NCBI GenBank assembly: GCA_023460315.1 | Contig: JAEWQO010000119.1 | Span: forward strand, 1-25,639 | Direction of reading: 5' to 3' | DNA: 25,639 bases | From: Actinomycetes bacterium | GTDB taxonomy: Bacteria > Actinomycetota > Coriobacteriia > Coriobacteriales > Eggerthellaceae | Shown here: one piece after another, positions 16,195-25,051 of the stretch | Layout: every line of letters starts with the position of its first letter | Numbering within the stretch: position 1 is the stretch's first letter | The notes under the pieces: generated by a model | Seen by the model: only the letters and a program-made list of their open reading frames with translations | Database searches by the model: none | What the model was told of the DNA's origin: nothing | Translations under genes and position numbers: made by a program

Positions 16195-18780
16195 TCACTC
16201 TTCAATCAGCCGATTGGTATCTGAAGAATCAACAACAACAGATGTACCCACATCGATTATCTTTAACACTTTAACTGTTCCAATTCCTTCAACGTCCATT
16301 TCAACAGGCTCCCAGAAATTAAATGGATCGATATCGCCGAAATTTTTCAGTTCCTCGCCCAATTTAAGTTTAAGCTGTCCGGAAAGGATCTTTCCTGCCT
16401 GCACATGAGCATTTCTCACCTCATGGGCTGCATCAAAAATATCATCCATTAACGCATGTAAGACCTCGCTATTTGTCACATCAGCAATTAACTGCAAATC
16501 CTGTTTTTGCTGTGGAGCAATAATATCATCATCTTCAATCCAACCCTTAACCGTCTGAAATCCTTTTTTACAACCAGCATCCACCATTCTTTGATAAAGC
16601 TCATTTGCAGTTGTAAAAAGCAGCTCTATTTTCAGGACTTCTTTCCACTTTGATGCAAGTTCACGTAAGTTGTTTTTTTGATTGTTATTTAATATTAAGT
16701 CAGCCATTTCTTTAATGATGTCTTTATCTGTTTCCCGAACGACAATGAAATCACCTGATTTTAGCTGTGCCGGAAGAACCAATTCTATTTTATCCATATC
16801 TCTCATAATGATTTGTGTGGCTGAAAGAAGTTTATGGCCTGTTCTGTAAAAGGCAATATATCCACCAACGAAATTCACAGGAATTGCATCTACAGAATCT
16901 TTTATGTTCTTATTTCCTCCTGAGACATACTGACGATATTTATTTTCTCTCAGAATTAATTCAATTTCTTCCAATTCATCTTCATCTACAGTATCTGAAA
17001 AATCATCTGACTGTTTCTCCTGAAATCTGGTGGTAGAAACATAAATATTACTAGTACTAAAGGATTGTTCAATAATTTCCCTGTTGTTGGAGCGTTTAAA
17101 CGCATTTGACCATTTTCTGGAATCATAGTTTTTCCATCGATTCTCATGATCATAAAGCAATACGATATACTGACGGGTATTATAACTAAAGATAATTTTT
17201 CGCATAATAGCGCGTTTTAACCAACCAACTATTATTACCAGATCAAATTGCGAACAGGATGTGGAATAATACTCAACCGGAAAAAATACCGAAATATTAA
17301 TAAACGCTCTGGAACGAAGAACCCAACTCTGCCAAAATTCCTGCACACGGGGTTTATTGCTTTTTTCAGGAATGATAATACACATATTTTTATGACGATG
17401 TTCTCTTATAACATCCTGTATGGCCTGCTGTTTTAAAAGTTTATATTCAGGTGAGTATATTTGTTCCAAATCTACAATGACAGAACTATAATCCCGATAG
17501 GCTGTCTCTGATATATATGGTTTTTCTTTATCCAATGCAATAGCACATTCCCCGAGTGTCTGACGCGCATATTCACAATCCGGTTCTCTGAATGGAACAG
17601 TTTCTCTCAATGCACTGAAAGATAAATCATTCAGCTTACTGAACATTTTCATTATCTGAGCAGATTGCTCCTGGGTTTCGCGCCTATGTTGCGACAATCT
17701 CTTTATTGATTCACTGATTTTATGCCCATTAACTTTTATGTATTTAAGATCCTGCTGAGCACAATATTTTATTTTCCGGTCAGAACTAAGTGGAGTTACG
17801 TCGTAAAGATCCCCTGTAAGGCTTGATGCATCCCATCTCCAAATATTAAATCCCCGATTGGAAAGCTGTTCCAGATCAAAGGAATTAGCTATATCTGTAG
17901 TACATATTACAGGTACATTAAGTTTCATCAATTCATCCAAAGTATCTAATTGATCCAAAAGCAAATTAATATTAGACGCATCAATAATAACTGACTGTAT
18001 AGGGTGTCCATTTTGTATTGATGCAGAAATAGCATACAAATCTGAGGCAAAAACAATAGCTGGAATTCCGGATAGTTGTCCGGCTCCAATGTTATGAATA
18101 TTTCCTTCATAATCAGTTTGTCCCAGCAAAAGAAAATCACTTATTTTTTTTCTGCAAAGCTGACAGTCGGAAATCTGATTCTTAACTGCAACTAAAGATG
18201 TCATGTTAAAAACAGAACTTGTCATATGCGTTTTATATTCTGAAATCGTCGTAAGATCTGAATTTCCAGCTTCAACTGATTGTAAGGACTGCAGAGCAAT
18301 TCTTTTTACTTCCATAAATTGTTTCTTCTTACTCAACCGGCGTTTTGTAGTTGTCCGCTGAAACATAGGCAACATATCAACCGGCGCACTGAACTTGTCG
18401 ACATCTGCCAATTTTATCATAATACATTTTTTATTATCTCTGATTTCCATCCCGATGTATTCAACTACGGCATTTCTGATTTTAAGCTTTTCTCCCGTCT
18501 GAAATGCATCAGGATCATACTCACTGCCAATTTTTCCGTCAGAAATATTATGCATAAGCTGCATTATAGTAAAAGAAAAAATGGATTGTGACTTTTCAGG
18601 AAATACAAGGATATTGTATTTCCCCTGATGTGCAATCATGCTGTCCAACATTAATACACTGGCCTTTATTATAGGTGGAACAGTTGAAACTGTACGTCCG
18701 CCATCAAGAGACAAGACAATATCATCTAAATTTGTCTTTTGTGATAACAGCATAGACAAATATTCATTCCACTCTATCAT
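16195..18780 (-). CDS. drmE: DISARM protein DrmE, 861 aa
   Basis: DrmE is the marker protein of class 2 DISARM. Its biochemical role is not established. This protein has the expected size and layout: an N-terminal region starting WNEYLSMLL with GGRTVSTVPPIIKASVLMLD, a CxxC (CQLC) near the middle of the first half, a central alpha/beta region (NMCIIIPEK, FDLVIIVGWLKR, RQYIVLLYD), and a C-terminal part with DAIPVNFVGGYIAFY, GDFIVVRETDKDII and ELASKWKEVL that I recognise from DrmE proteins. The start is preceded by AGGAGG seven bases away. Position at the head of the drmA-drmB-methyltransferase cluster supports the call. No nuclease or helicase signature is evident. Confidence 0.8.
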   Translation of the reverse strand: MIEWNEYLSMLLSQKTNLDDIVLSLDGGRTVSTVPPIIKASVLMLDSMIAHQGKYNILVFPEKSQSIFSFTIMQLMHNISDGKIGSEYDPDAFQTGEKLKIRNAVVEYIGMEIRDNKKCIMIKLADVDKFSAPVDMLPMFQRTTTKRRLSKKKQFMEVKRIALQSLQSVEAGNSDLTTISEYKTHMTSSVFNMTSLVAVKNQISDCQLCRKKISDFLLLGQTDYEGNIHNIGAGQLSGIPAIVFASDLYAISASIQNGHPIQSVIIDASNINLLLDQLDTLDELMKLNVPVICTTDIANSFDLEQLSNRGFNIWRWDASSLTGDLYDVTPLSSDRKIKYCAQQDLKYIKVNGHKISESIKRLSQHRRETQEQSAQIMKMFSKLNDLSFSALRETVPFREPDCEYARQTLGECAIALDKEKPYISETAYRDYSSVIVDLEQIYSPEYKLLKQQAIQDVIREHRHKNMCIIIPEKSNKPRVQEFWQSWVLRSRAFINISVFFPVEYYSTSCSQFDLVIIVGWLKRAIMRKIIFSYNTRQYIVLLYDHENRWKNYDSRKWSNAFKRSNNREIIEQSFSTSNIYVSTTRFQEKQSDDFSDTVDEDELEEIELILRENKYRQYVSGGNKNIKDSVDAIPVNFVGGYIAFYRTGHKLLSATQIIMRDMDKIELVLPAQLKSGDFIVVRETDKDIIKEMADLILNNNQKNNLRELASKWKEVLKIELLFTTANELYQRMVDAGCKKGFQTVKGWIEDDDIIAPQQKQDLQLIADVTNSEVLHALMDDIFDAAHEVRNAHVQAGKILSGQLKLKLGEELKNFGDIDPFNFWEPVEMDVEGIGTVKVLKIIDVGTSVVVDSSDTNRLIEE

Positions 18781-18794
18781 TCGGTACCTCCTGA

Positions 18795-19291
18795 TTATTG
18801 CTCGTCAATAATTTTTTTCTGCAGCTTCCTCAAAACTTTCAGAGCTTGGACCGATTGTTTAGCTGGATTTTTAAACTCTGCCAATAAGTGTTCCAACTTA
18901 AAACAGAAAACTACGTTGCCAAGACTGAAAATTTTGTGTTTTTTCCCACTTTGAAACAGTAAACCAAGTAGGTGCCGGAATGGCTACTACTTCATCTATT
19001 ATAGCCTGCTCTGCTTCATTGATAGAAGCAATGTTGTTTTTGGCATCTGTCTCAGATGAAATATAATCAACAAAAATCAATTCAAACTCCAAATCTGTGC
19101 TAATTATAATTATATTTTTCTTTCCAGTATCTTTCTTTTTTACACCACTCACTAACATTAGCACCCTAGTGAATTTGTTGTCAATTTTTGAACAAATCGG
19201 AAACAGACACAATTTAGTTTTCCAGTGTAGTGAAGAACCTTTGCTCTTTTGGATCATAATCAACGCTTGCGCATAGATATCCAGAACTTTT
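18795..19291 (-). pseudogene. C-terminal remnant of an AIPR-like phage-resistance protein
   Basis: The minus strand reads in shifting frames. First GYLCASVDYDPKEQRFFTTLEN and a stop; then an overlapping frame QGANVSEWCKKER-like, frame-disrupted; then EAEQAIIDEVVAIPAPTWFTVSKW; and finally SLGNVVFCFKLEHLLAEFKNP and KQSVQALKVLRKLQKK to a TAA at 18795-18797. The NVSEWCKKE and closing KQ.VQALK patterns remind me of C-termini of AIPR (abortive infection phage resistance) proteins, but this is from memory and tentative. Stops, at least two frameshifts and a missing 5' two-thirds show it is dead. It sits directly upstream of drmE, separated by its stop and the drmE RBS, so it was probably once the preceding gene of the operon. 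Confidence 0.5.
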
Positions 19292-20717
19292 CGTCAAAAC
19301 ACATTTTCAGAGAAACGGATATCTCCTGATTTTATCTAAATAATTCATTAAAAATATTCAGCCGCCGTTATTTCTCTTTAATAAATCATCATCGCAAAGC
19401 CTTTTCGCATATATTCTTTTTATACTGTCTATCTATATCCTAAATCGGATAACTCTAATCGATTTCACTCGATAACAGCTGATATAATTATATCTAATTT
19501 ATAATAATATGGCTTACCATCAACTTATCTTCTCTAAATACATTTTTATATTGTATAAAATAATCGACTTATTATGCTGAAACAACTCTGCTATTTAGTC
19601 AATATAAAGCCATACATATTCGTCAACAAAAGTGACTTCAATCTTTATTAATTCTTCTTCAGACTAATATATAATTATTTCAGAATTCATCTTATTCCCA
19701 TCGTTTCATATGATTTATATACTCTTCTATCTTTAAACCTTAAAACTTAATATCATTTTATGACAAATTGTAAAATAATTCAATCATATAATCGTAATTC
19801 ATTATTCGATTAATCCTCCAAAATATAACCCGGCACATTTACTTCTTAAATATCTTTATCCTATCTACCAAGTATTCCGAAGTGTTGCGGAGTATGAAGT
19901 TTATTTTTCTCCTTTTACTAGCTTCAATAATTTACAGAAATTTTCCTTAGTCCCTGGGAAGCTATCATCTCCTGTATAAATACCAATCTCCTCCAACTAT
20001 TCTGGGAATAAAATTTTTTTATCATATCTTACAAATAAAATAGCTTTTCGGAATAAACAGTTATCCATCAGAAATCCCACGGTTCAGACTTTCTATCGTA
20101 TTGTTTGTCTGTATCCGATCCAATGTTCATATGGAAAGGTCATATATGCCAAGGTTTCTTCAATGCCATACTAAATCTTTTTTGCAGTTCTTTGAGTTTT
20201 ATGGTTTCTGCCACATGCTTCGCTTTTTCACATGCACTTCCTTACTTTTCCAGGCATGGATTTCCTTCAGCATTTTGCCACATATTTCATCCTGATATTT
20301 ATGCAAAATAGATATTCCCGTATGATTTTATATAAAAAAGGACGTGAAAGTTTCACTCTCATGCCCTCAATTTCAGTACAACTTATTTTTTCTTCAATAA
20401 TTTTACTGTTATTCTTTTGCAACAGGATTATGGATTCCACATGTGTGGAGGTGGCGAAAATGATCCCGGAATGATATGGTTGCCCTTTGACGGAATCTTT
20501 TTTTGAATCAATTATACATTGTTTACCAATTATCTATCATTGACATGAATTCTTGTTTACATTCATTTGTTATTAAAATTGTAACTACTATTAACAAACA
20601 TACTCATAATATAGGTCGAAAAAGTACCCAACACTTTATTATAATATAATTCCCCTTTATTTTTCATAGCACATCCTCATTATAATCTTATACCTCCATT
20701 AGCTTCAACAAATTTTA
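19292..20717. other. Gene-poor decayed region with an IS256 fragment
   Basis: About 1.4 kb of AT-rich sequence without an intact gene. On the minus strand there are short coding-like scraps: KRIYAKRLCDDDLLKRNNGG near 19360-19430, and GIYTGDDSFPGTKENF with KLLKLVKGEK near 19900-19990, whose families I cannot name. The only assignable piece is the IS256 transposase fragment at about 20050-20290. Next to it a 20-residue scrap near 20420-20460 weakly resembles RlmD-type C-termini. No tRNA, CRISPR or origin was seen. Confidence 0.6.
20050..20290 (-). pseudogene. Second IS256-family transposase fragment, strongly decayed
   Basis: Read on the minus strand from an ATG at 20290: MKYVAKMLKEIHAWKSKE, then in another frame HVAETIKLKELQKRF, and finally LDRIQTNNTIESLNRGI. 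These correspond in order to the same C-terminal region of IS256 transposases seen at 3418-3650 (MKRVAKMLKAIH, MKLKEAAKK, RIRTNNSIERFN). Several stops and shifts break it. Only the C-terminal third is recognisable and no terminal repeats were found. It is inverted relative to the copy at the left end of the window. Confidence 0.75.
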
Positions 20718-21659
20718 TTACTCATCATCTGACATATCAAACCAATTCTGATAAATATTGCTCGTTTTAACAGAAGTGCTTTTATTCAAATTACATTTAT
20801 CACACAATAACTGCAAATTTGACACATCATTAATTCCCCCCTGCTCTAAGGATACAATATGATCATAATGTATCCCCTTTTCCTCCATCACACTATACAC
20901 AGAAGTCAGATCTTTATTACAGAAAGCACATTTGCCTCTATCTCGATGAAATACCGCTCTCTCTACCCATCTAGGGGTATATACATGTGAAAATTCATCA
21001 TCATGTGTACGGGCTATATACTCATTAAATTTCAATAAAAACTCTCTGTTCAGAAATAATATGTAAAACATCTCATGAGCAATTTTCTCCATTATAGCTT
21101 CGTACCACCCCGTTAATTTTAACTCTCCCAAATATTCATACAAAGTATCTTCTATTAACTCTTCATTGCTCTCCACTAACCATTCAGTAAATTGGGGTTC
21201 ATGACCAAAATAGAATTTAAGTGCTTTATCTATTTGAAGAGTATATTCATCCCCTTTCGCCCATATAGCTCTAATGATATTCCGCTTCTCAATGTGTCCA
21301 TATTTATTTAAGAAATTATGATATCTTTTATTTTCTTTTTTTAAATTAAAAAAATCATGCATATCATCAATATCAGATTCTTCGCCAACATTTTCTTGCC
21401 CCTGACTATTTATTTTTTCAATTTGATCTTTCAACAGCTTTATATCATTATACATGTCTTCTTCCATAATATTTCCAGCCGCCCATTGGCAAAAAAGAAT
21501 CAGCATTGATTCTTTTTGATAAGTTTCCGGAATAGATTCTATATATGAGTGAGAAAATTCCGATAAATTTACCAGGAACTCCTCCGTCTGATACTGAATT
21601 ATGTTGCTGACAACATTACAATAATAATATACATTAAAATATTTCATCTCGATATTCAT
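20718..21659 (-). CDS. HNH endonuclease (313 aa)
   Basis: The C-terminal 75 residues form a zinc-bound HNH nuclease. CAFC (Cys244, Cys247) and CDKC (Cys286, Cys289) make the structural zinc site. IHYDHIVSLEQGG supplies the catalytic His (about 267), and NLQLLCDKCNLNKS (Asn281, Lys293) completes the motif. The N-terminal 230 residues are helical and not recognised, probably a targeting or sensing domain. The start ATG at 21659 has GGGAGGTG upstream. The gene stands between a decayed IS region and a decayed vsr, so it may be a survivor of a lost restriction-modification or defence cluster. The substrate is unknown. Confidence 0.82.
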   Translation of the reverse strand: MNIEMKYFNVYYYCNVVSNIIQYQTEEFLVNLSEFSHSYIESIPETYQKESMLILFCQWAAGNIMEEDMYNDIKLLKDQIEKINSQGQENVGEESDIDDMHDFFNLKKENKRYHNFLNKYGHIEKRNIIRAIWAKGDEYTLQIDKALKFYFGHEPQFTEWLVESNEELIEDTLYEYLGELKLTGWYEAIMEKIAHEMFYILFLNREFLLKFNEYIARTHDDEFSHVYTPRWVERAVFHRDRGKCAFCNKDLTSVYSVMEEKGIHYDHIVSLEQGGINDVSNLQLLCDKCNLNKSTSVKTSNIYQNWFDMSDDE

Positions 21660-21777
21660 AAATCATACACCTCCCACAAATTATTCAACTTCTTACACCA
21701 TCCTATGTCTTAGAAAAACCTCGCCTGTACATTTTCCGCATACAGTCATCCCTCAAAAGAGCTACTGTTGTTTCAAT

Positions 21778-22035
21778 CCTCACACCTTTCGTATATCCTC
21801 ACATAGCTTACTTAGTGTTTCTATTGCTTTTTCTTTTTTGAACTTGCATTCCCAAACGATTATTACATTCACATCCTTCATTCTCAAGCTTTATTTTTAT
21901 TTTTAGCATCTCTGGATCTATTTCTAAGCAGTTTACTCTCCCAATATTCAATATTAGTTCTAGGCATCGCAAATTTAAGGCACCCTTCATGCATGTTGGC
22001 AAACTTCGAGAAAGTGTATGATAAAATCAGTGATT
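21778..22035 (-). pseudogene. Frameshifted vsr endonuclease remnant
   Basis: On the minus strand FANMHEGCLKFAMP and NIEYWESKLLRNRSRD match the middle of Vsr proteins (FWHMHEGC..F..P, N..FWE.KL..N..RD). A frameshift follows; LENEGCE continues in a second frame and VIIVWECKFKKEKAIETL with the natural C-terminus in a third. The N-terminal half, including the catalytic Asp region, cannot be recovered. The FWH of the active site is also lost (KFANMH). It differs from the intact vsr at 8985-9404, so it is a separate acquisition rather than a local duplicate. Confidence 0.75.
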
Positions 22036-22214
22036 GAGGGAAAAAATCTCTAATTTCTTCGCTAATCAAAGAAATAGATTTTTCCCATGTGATGAATCCG
22101 GACTGCCTCTGAAGTCCATTTTATTCACTTTTCCGGTTTATAAAGACGGTGGAGATGTTTATGAATTTTTATGGGACAAAAGTACGCACGTCTCTACATG
22201 ACTTGAGGAGATAA

Positions 22215-22251
22215 TAAAAATGCCGCTTGAACCTGGTGGGGCCTTAGCGGC
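22215..22251 (-). terminator. Terminator candidate after the AlbA/ATPase gene
   Basis: On the minus strand GCCGCT and AGCGGC form a 6-bp GC-rich stem around an 18-base GC-rich loop, followed by ATTTTTATT. It lies about 50 bases after the stop of the gene at 22303-23685. The long loop makes it moderate evidence. Confidence 0.5.
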
Positions 22252-22302
22252 AAAGTTATATTTCAAATCGTATCTTATCGTATTATAGTTATTAAAATAA
22301 AA

Positions 22303-23685
22303 TTAGTGTTTTTTTCGCCAAGCCGCTGAAGGGCCATTACGTCCCGGTATCATTTCAATCATACCTTTATCTCGTAGACGCCAGAAAACACGTTTCATTG
22401 TGTTTTCTGATTTAATACCAGATATTTCTCTACCAATTTTATTAGTTATTTCATTATGTGTTTGAAGATACTGCATTACAATTTCTTCTGGAGAAGCCAA
22501 TTTTTCATGCTTAATAATTACCAATACAGATTTTTCATTTTCTATAATTTGTGGTTCTTTTAACCGTAACTTTGTCATAGCTTCAAAAGCAGTATTCAAA
22601 CCTTCTCCGACATCCTTATTGGGGGCATCCGGAAACTTGTTAATTAATCTAACAATTTTCGGATTGCGTGCCGATTGCGATTCAAGAATGTTTTGAACAG
22701 TTACATACCCAGGTAATTTTCCAGGACTTTCTATCTCAACCCGATTATCAAAAACTCTAATTTGAATATCTGTAGCTATACTATAGTCCCGATGTAATGT
22801 GGCATTAGTTATAATTTCATGTAGTGTTTCTTCTGGATATTCTATGGTTTCAAAACCCTTACCTAACTTTCGGATCGATTCGATAATACTTTTTGTTTTA
22901 TAAACCGCATCTTGAATTTGATAATATGCACAACCTTCAATAGTTAAGGGTTCCCCTACTAAGGTGTCCCTATCTGCGTTCTCACTGGTCTGATAACGAT
23001 ATATTTTTATTGATGATCGTTTAGGTAAAGATATCTGAGGTTCATCTGCAAATAAAATCAAACCAGCCACAGTAAGTTTTCCATCTCTTGATAGTTTTTG
23101 CTTCTTAAGCCATTGTTCTTTTTCGATACCCGGTACTATGTTATTACAAAACATATCGAAAACTTCTGATTCCATAACATCTTGAATCTCCGATTCTGCA
23201 ATAATCTCATTTTCAAAAGATGAGATGCCTTTATCCAATTCCAATTGACGTATCTTTTCTGGAGTATCACAAGGTAAATTCTGAGCATTCTTTCTTACAT
23301 ATGGTGTCTTTTTATCTGAACTTAAAATTATTGATTGAGTTTTAAATACTGTTACCTGCATAACATATGTTTTAAGAACAGGATGTTTTAAAAACAATAT
23401 CTCATAATTACTATCAACAGGTAACATTCCAGATAACATCTGCACAACACCATTGGCATCTTCGATACTGGAATAGCCTTCCCAATGTTTAATTTTAGTA
23501 TCATTTTCTTCTCTTATACCCAAGTAAACATCACCACCACTTGCATTTGCAAATGCAGATATAGTTTTACTCAATTTTTCTCCTGTAATAGCTTTTGACT
23601 TAAAATCATTGAAGTAATTTTCTTCAATATTAAAAAGTTGAATTATTTCTGCTTCTGACATTGTTTTGACTTCAAAACTCATCAT
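22303..23685 (-). CDS. AlbA/Schlafen-domain ATP-binding protein, RecG-like family (460 aa)
   Basis: An AlbA_2 (Schlafen-type) domain spans residues about 18-150, with FNDFKSKAITGEKLSKTISAFANASGGDVYLGI. A GHKL-like ATP-binding region follows (HEIITNATLHRDYS, VFDNRVEIESPGKLPGYV, QSARNPKIVRLI, about 285-350). A winged-helix C-terminus (about 400-460) includes a MKRVFWRLRDKGMIEMIPGR segment. Proteins with this layout are often labelled RecG-like helicases but lack helicase motifs, as here. They are usually putative regulators or nucleic-acid-binding proteins and are frequent in accessory regions. RBS GAGGGGG precedes a double ATG; 23685 or 23682 may be used. It appears monocistronic, with its own promoter and terminator candidates. 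Confidence 0.82.
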   Translation of the reverse strand: MMSFEVKTMSEAEIIQLFNIEENYFNDFKSKAITGEKLSKTISAFANASGGDVYLGIREENDTKIKHWEGYSSIEDANGVVQMLSGMLPVDSNYEILFLKHPVLKTYVMQVTVFKTQSIILSSDKKTPYVRKNAQNLPCDTPEKIRQLELDKGISSFENEIIAESEIQDVMESEVFDMFCNNIVPGIEKEQWLKKQKLSRDGKLTVAGLILFADEPQISLPKRSSIKIYRYQTSENADRDTLVGEPLTIEGCAYYQIQDAVYKTKSIIESIRKLGKGFETIEYPEETLHEIITNATLHRDYSIATDIQIRVFDNRVEIESPGKLPGYVTVQNILESQSARNPKIVRLINKFPDAPNKDVGEGLNTAFEAMTKLRLKEPQIIENEKSVLVIIKHEKLASPEEIVMQYLQTHNEITNKIGREISGIKSENTMKRVFWRLRDKGMIEMIPGRNGPSAAWRKKH

Positions 23686-23738
23686 TTGTCCCCCTCTATA
23701 CTATTTATATAAAAATGCTTCCAATACATTTATTTAAC

Positions 23739-23767
23739 ATTATACAACGTATTCCTCAAATCAACAA
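23739..23767 (-). promoter_or_regulatory. Sigma-A-type promoter candidate for the AlbA/ATPase gene
   Basis: On the minus strand a perfect TATAAT (-10) lies 17 bases after TTGTTG (-35, three of six consensus bases), about 50 bases before the start codon at 23685. Confidence 0.45.
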
Positions 23768-23873
23768 CTCAAGTTTCATTGCCTAATATATTGAAATAAA
23801 TTAATATCTCCTTAGAGAAAAAGCATTTTATAAGAAACCATCTATAAGCAACTTTCCATTTTTACTTTTTGCT

Positions 23874-24815
23874 TTAATCCTGTCTTGTTGTGAATCTTTT
23901 ATTTATCATTTGTTTAGATTCGTTGTATACTTCGTTTCCTACAAAATTTAACCAATCTCCATAATATGAGTTCAAGAGTTCAATTAATTTACTATAATCT
24001 ATTATTTCAATTCGCTGATCATATTCAAATAGCGTTTTAGGAACATAGCCAGTGCAAAAAATTATTCCCTTATGTACTTTATCATTTAATACTGTATAAG
24101 CAAATGCTCGAACTGTTTCTATTTTCAATTCTGATTTACTATACTTTTTACATTCAATATAAATATATTCATTACCATATGCATTTTCCTTGGAAGCAAT
24201 AATATCTTTCCCTCCATCTCGAGTTGCTTGAGTCCACTCTGTGCTATATCCTATTTTATTGTATAATACACAAATGAGGCGTTCAAATTCGCATGGCTTT
24301 AACGCTTCAAATATTTCTTCAGGGTACTTAATATCTACAAATCTTTTTCTAATAATCTCTATTGCTTGATAATATCCATCAATCATATCATCCGGCATAG
24401 ATTGTATAGAAGCAATTAAATAGTCTTGAAGCAATTCTATTACTTTTATAGGATATACCGGCAGAAAATTGAGCCCCCAAGTTACTCCCTCCCAGGCAGT
24501 TCTTCCAATCATCATTCTATGGTATCTCTCATCCGAACTAATGCTGTAATTTATCCCACTATTTTTGTTTTCTTTACAATATTTATCTAGTTCTGGGCAA
24601 TATTCAAACATAAAAGTATCTATTCCAAAGGTTCCCCCTCCCAATAATATTCGTAAGACTTCTTTTATTTCATTAATATCTTTAGCCCCAACATCTTTTA
24701 AATAATCATTATAAAATCTAAATGGTATTTTAGATGTCGGATAATACATCCCTCTCCTATTACTTGCTAACATAAACCATTCTTTAAAATCACCTTTTTC
24801 CTCAAAATTAATCAT
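23874..24815 (-). CDS. Mrr-like restriction endonuclease (313 aa)
   Basis: Residues about 173-275 form an Mrr_cat-type PD-(D/E)XK nuclease: CEFERLICVLYNKIGY (Glu178), RDGGKDIIASK (Asp204) and YIECKKYS (Glu221, Lys223), then VRAFAYTVLNDKVHKGIIFCTGYVPK. Such enzymes cut DNA, often modified DNA. The N-terminal 170 residues are not recognised; aromatic and charged blocks suggest a specificity domain. The start has AGAGGG close upstream. It is 188 bases before the AlbA gene with no obvious coupling, so it is probably separately transcribed. No cognate methyltransferase is nearby, which fits a type IV-like enzyme, but that is inference. Confidence 0.82.
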   Translation of the reverse strand: MINFEEKGDFKEWFMLASNRRGMYYPTSKIPFRFYNDYLKDVGAKDINEIKEVLRILLGGGTFGIDTFMFEYCPELDKYCKENKNSGINYSISSDERYHRMMIGRTAWEGVTWGLNFLPVYPIKVIELLQDYLIASIQSMPDDMIDGYYQAIEIIRKRFVDIKYPEEIFEALKPCEFERLICVLYNKIGYSTEWTQATRDGGKDIIASKENAYGNEYIYIECKKYSKSELKIETVRAFAYTVLNDKVHKGIIFCTGYVPKTLFEYDQRIEIIDYSKLIELLNSYYGDWLNFVGNEVYNESKQMINKRFTTRQD

Positions 24816-24880
24816 AACGCCCTCTCAAAACCATATGAAATGGCTAATGCTATCTATCATCTCATTATTCATGAAATTAT

Positions 24881-25024
24881 TTAACGAGTTCTTTTTCGAC
24901 ACAATTCGATAACAGTTTCAATATGCAACGAGCGGGGTGGATTGATGTCTTTTACATTGTCGGTAGTCGGGAACAAGTCAAAGGCTCTTTTTGCACTATC
25001 GGTAGGCGGGAACATATCGACCAG
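24881..25024 (-). pseudogene. RlmD/RumA-like rRNA methyltransferase C-terminal tail with internal duplication
   Basis: The minus strand has an open tail: LVDMFPPTD, then DLFPTTDNVK, then SLHIETVIELCRKRTR and TAA (24881-24883). The order DMFPxT followed by HxExV is the normal C-terminal signature of TrmA/RlmD-family uracil methyltransferases, where they lie next to each other. Here they are separated because a 39-base unit carrying the FPxTD motif is repeated (24980-25018 and 24941-24979). No upstream part of the gene is present. It is best read as a fragment left by recombination. The family call is tentative. Confidence 0.45.
24941..25018. repeat. Imperfect tandem repeat, two 39-bp units
   Basis: On the minus strand GATATGTTCCCGCCTACCGA is followed 39 bases later by GACTTGTTCCCGACTACCGA. 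The first 30 bases of the two units agree at 24 positions. It lies inside the RlmD-like tail. Confidence 0.7.
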
Positions 25025-25051
25025 TACTTATATAAGTATCATTCTATTCAA

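Noticed and set aside
4109..18780. Search for drmC (phospholipase D, HxKxxxxD motif) in the DISARM operon
   Set aside because: No frame with paired HxK motifs of about 230-260 residues was found, so I report it as absent rather than hidden.
20380..20464. RlmD-type tail similarity (ATSTHVESIILLQK) on the minus strand
   Set aside because: Too short to annotate as its own feature. It is kept only as supporting speculation in the attachment-site finding.
20101..20474. Three overlapping plus-strand frames of 64-80 residues
   Set aside because: They are antisense to the IS256 remnant, whose family motifs are on the minus strand.
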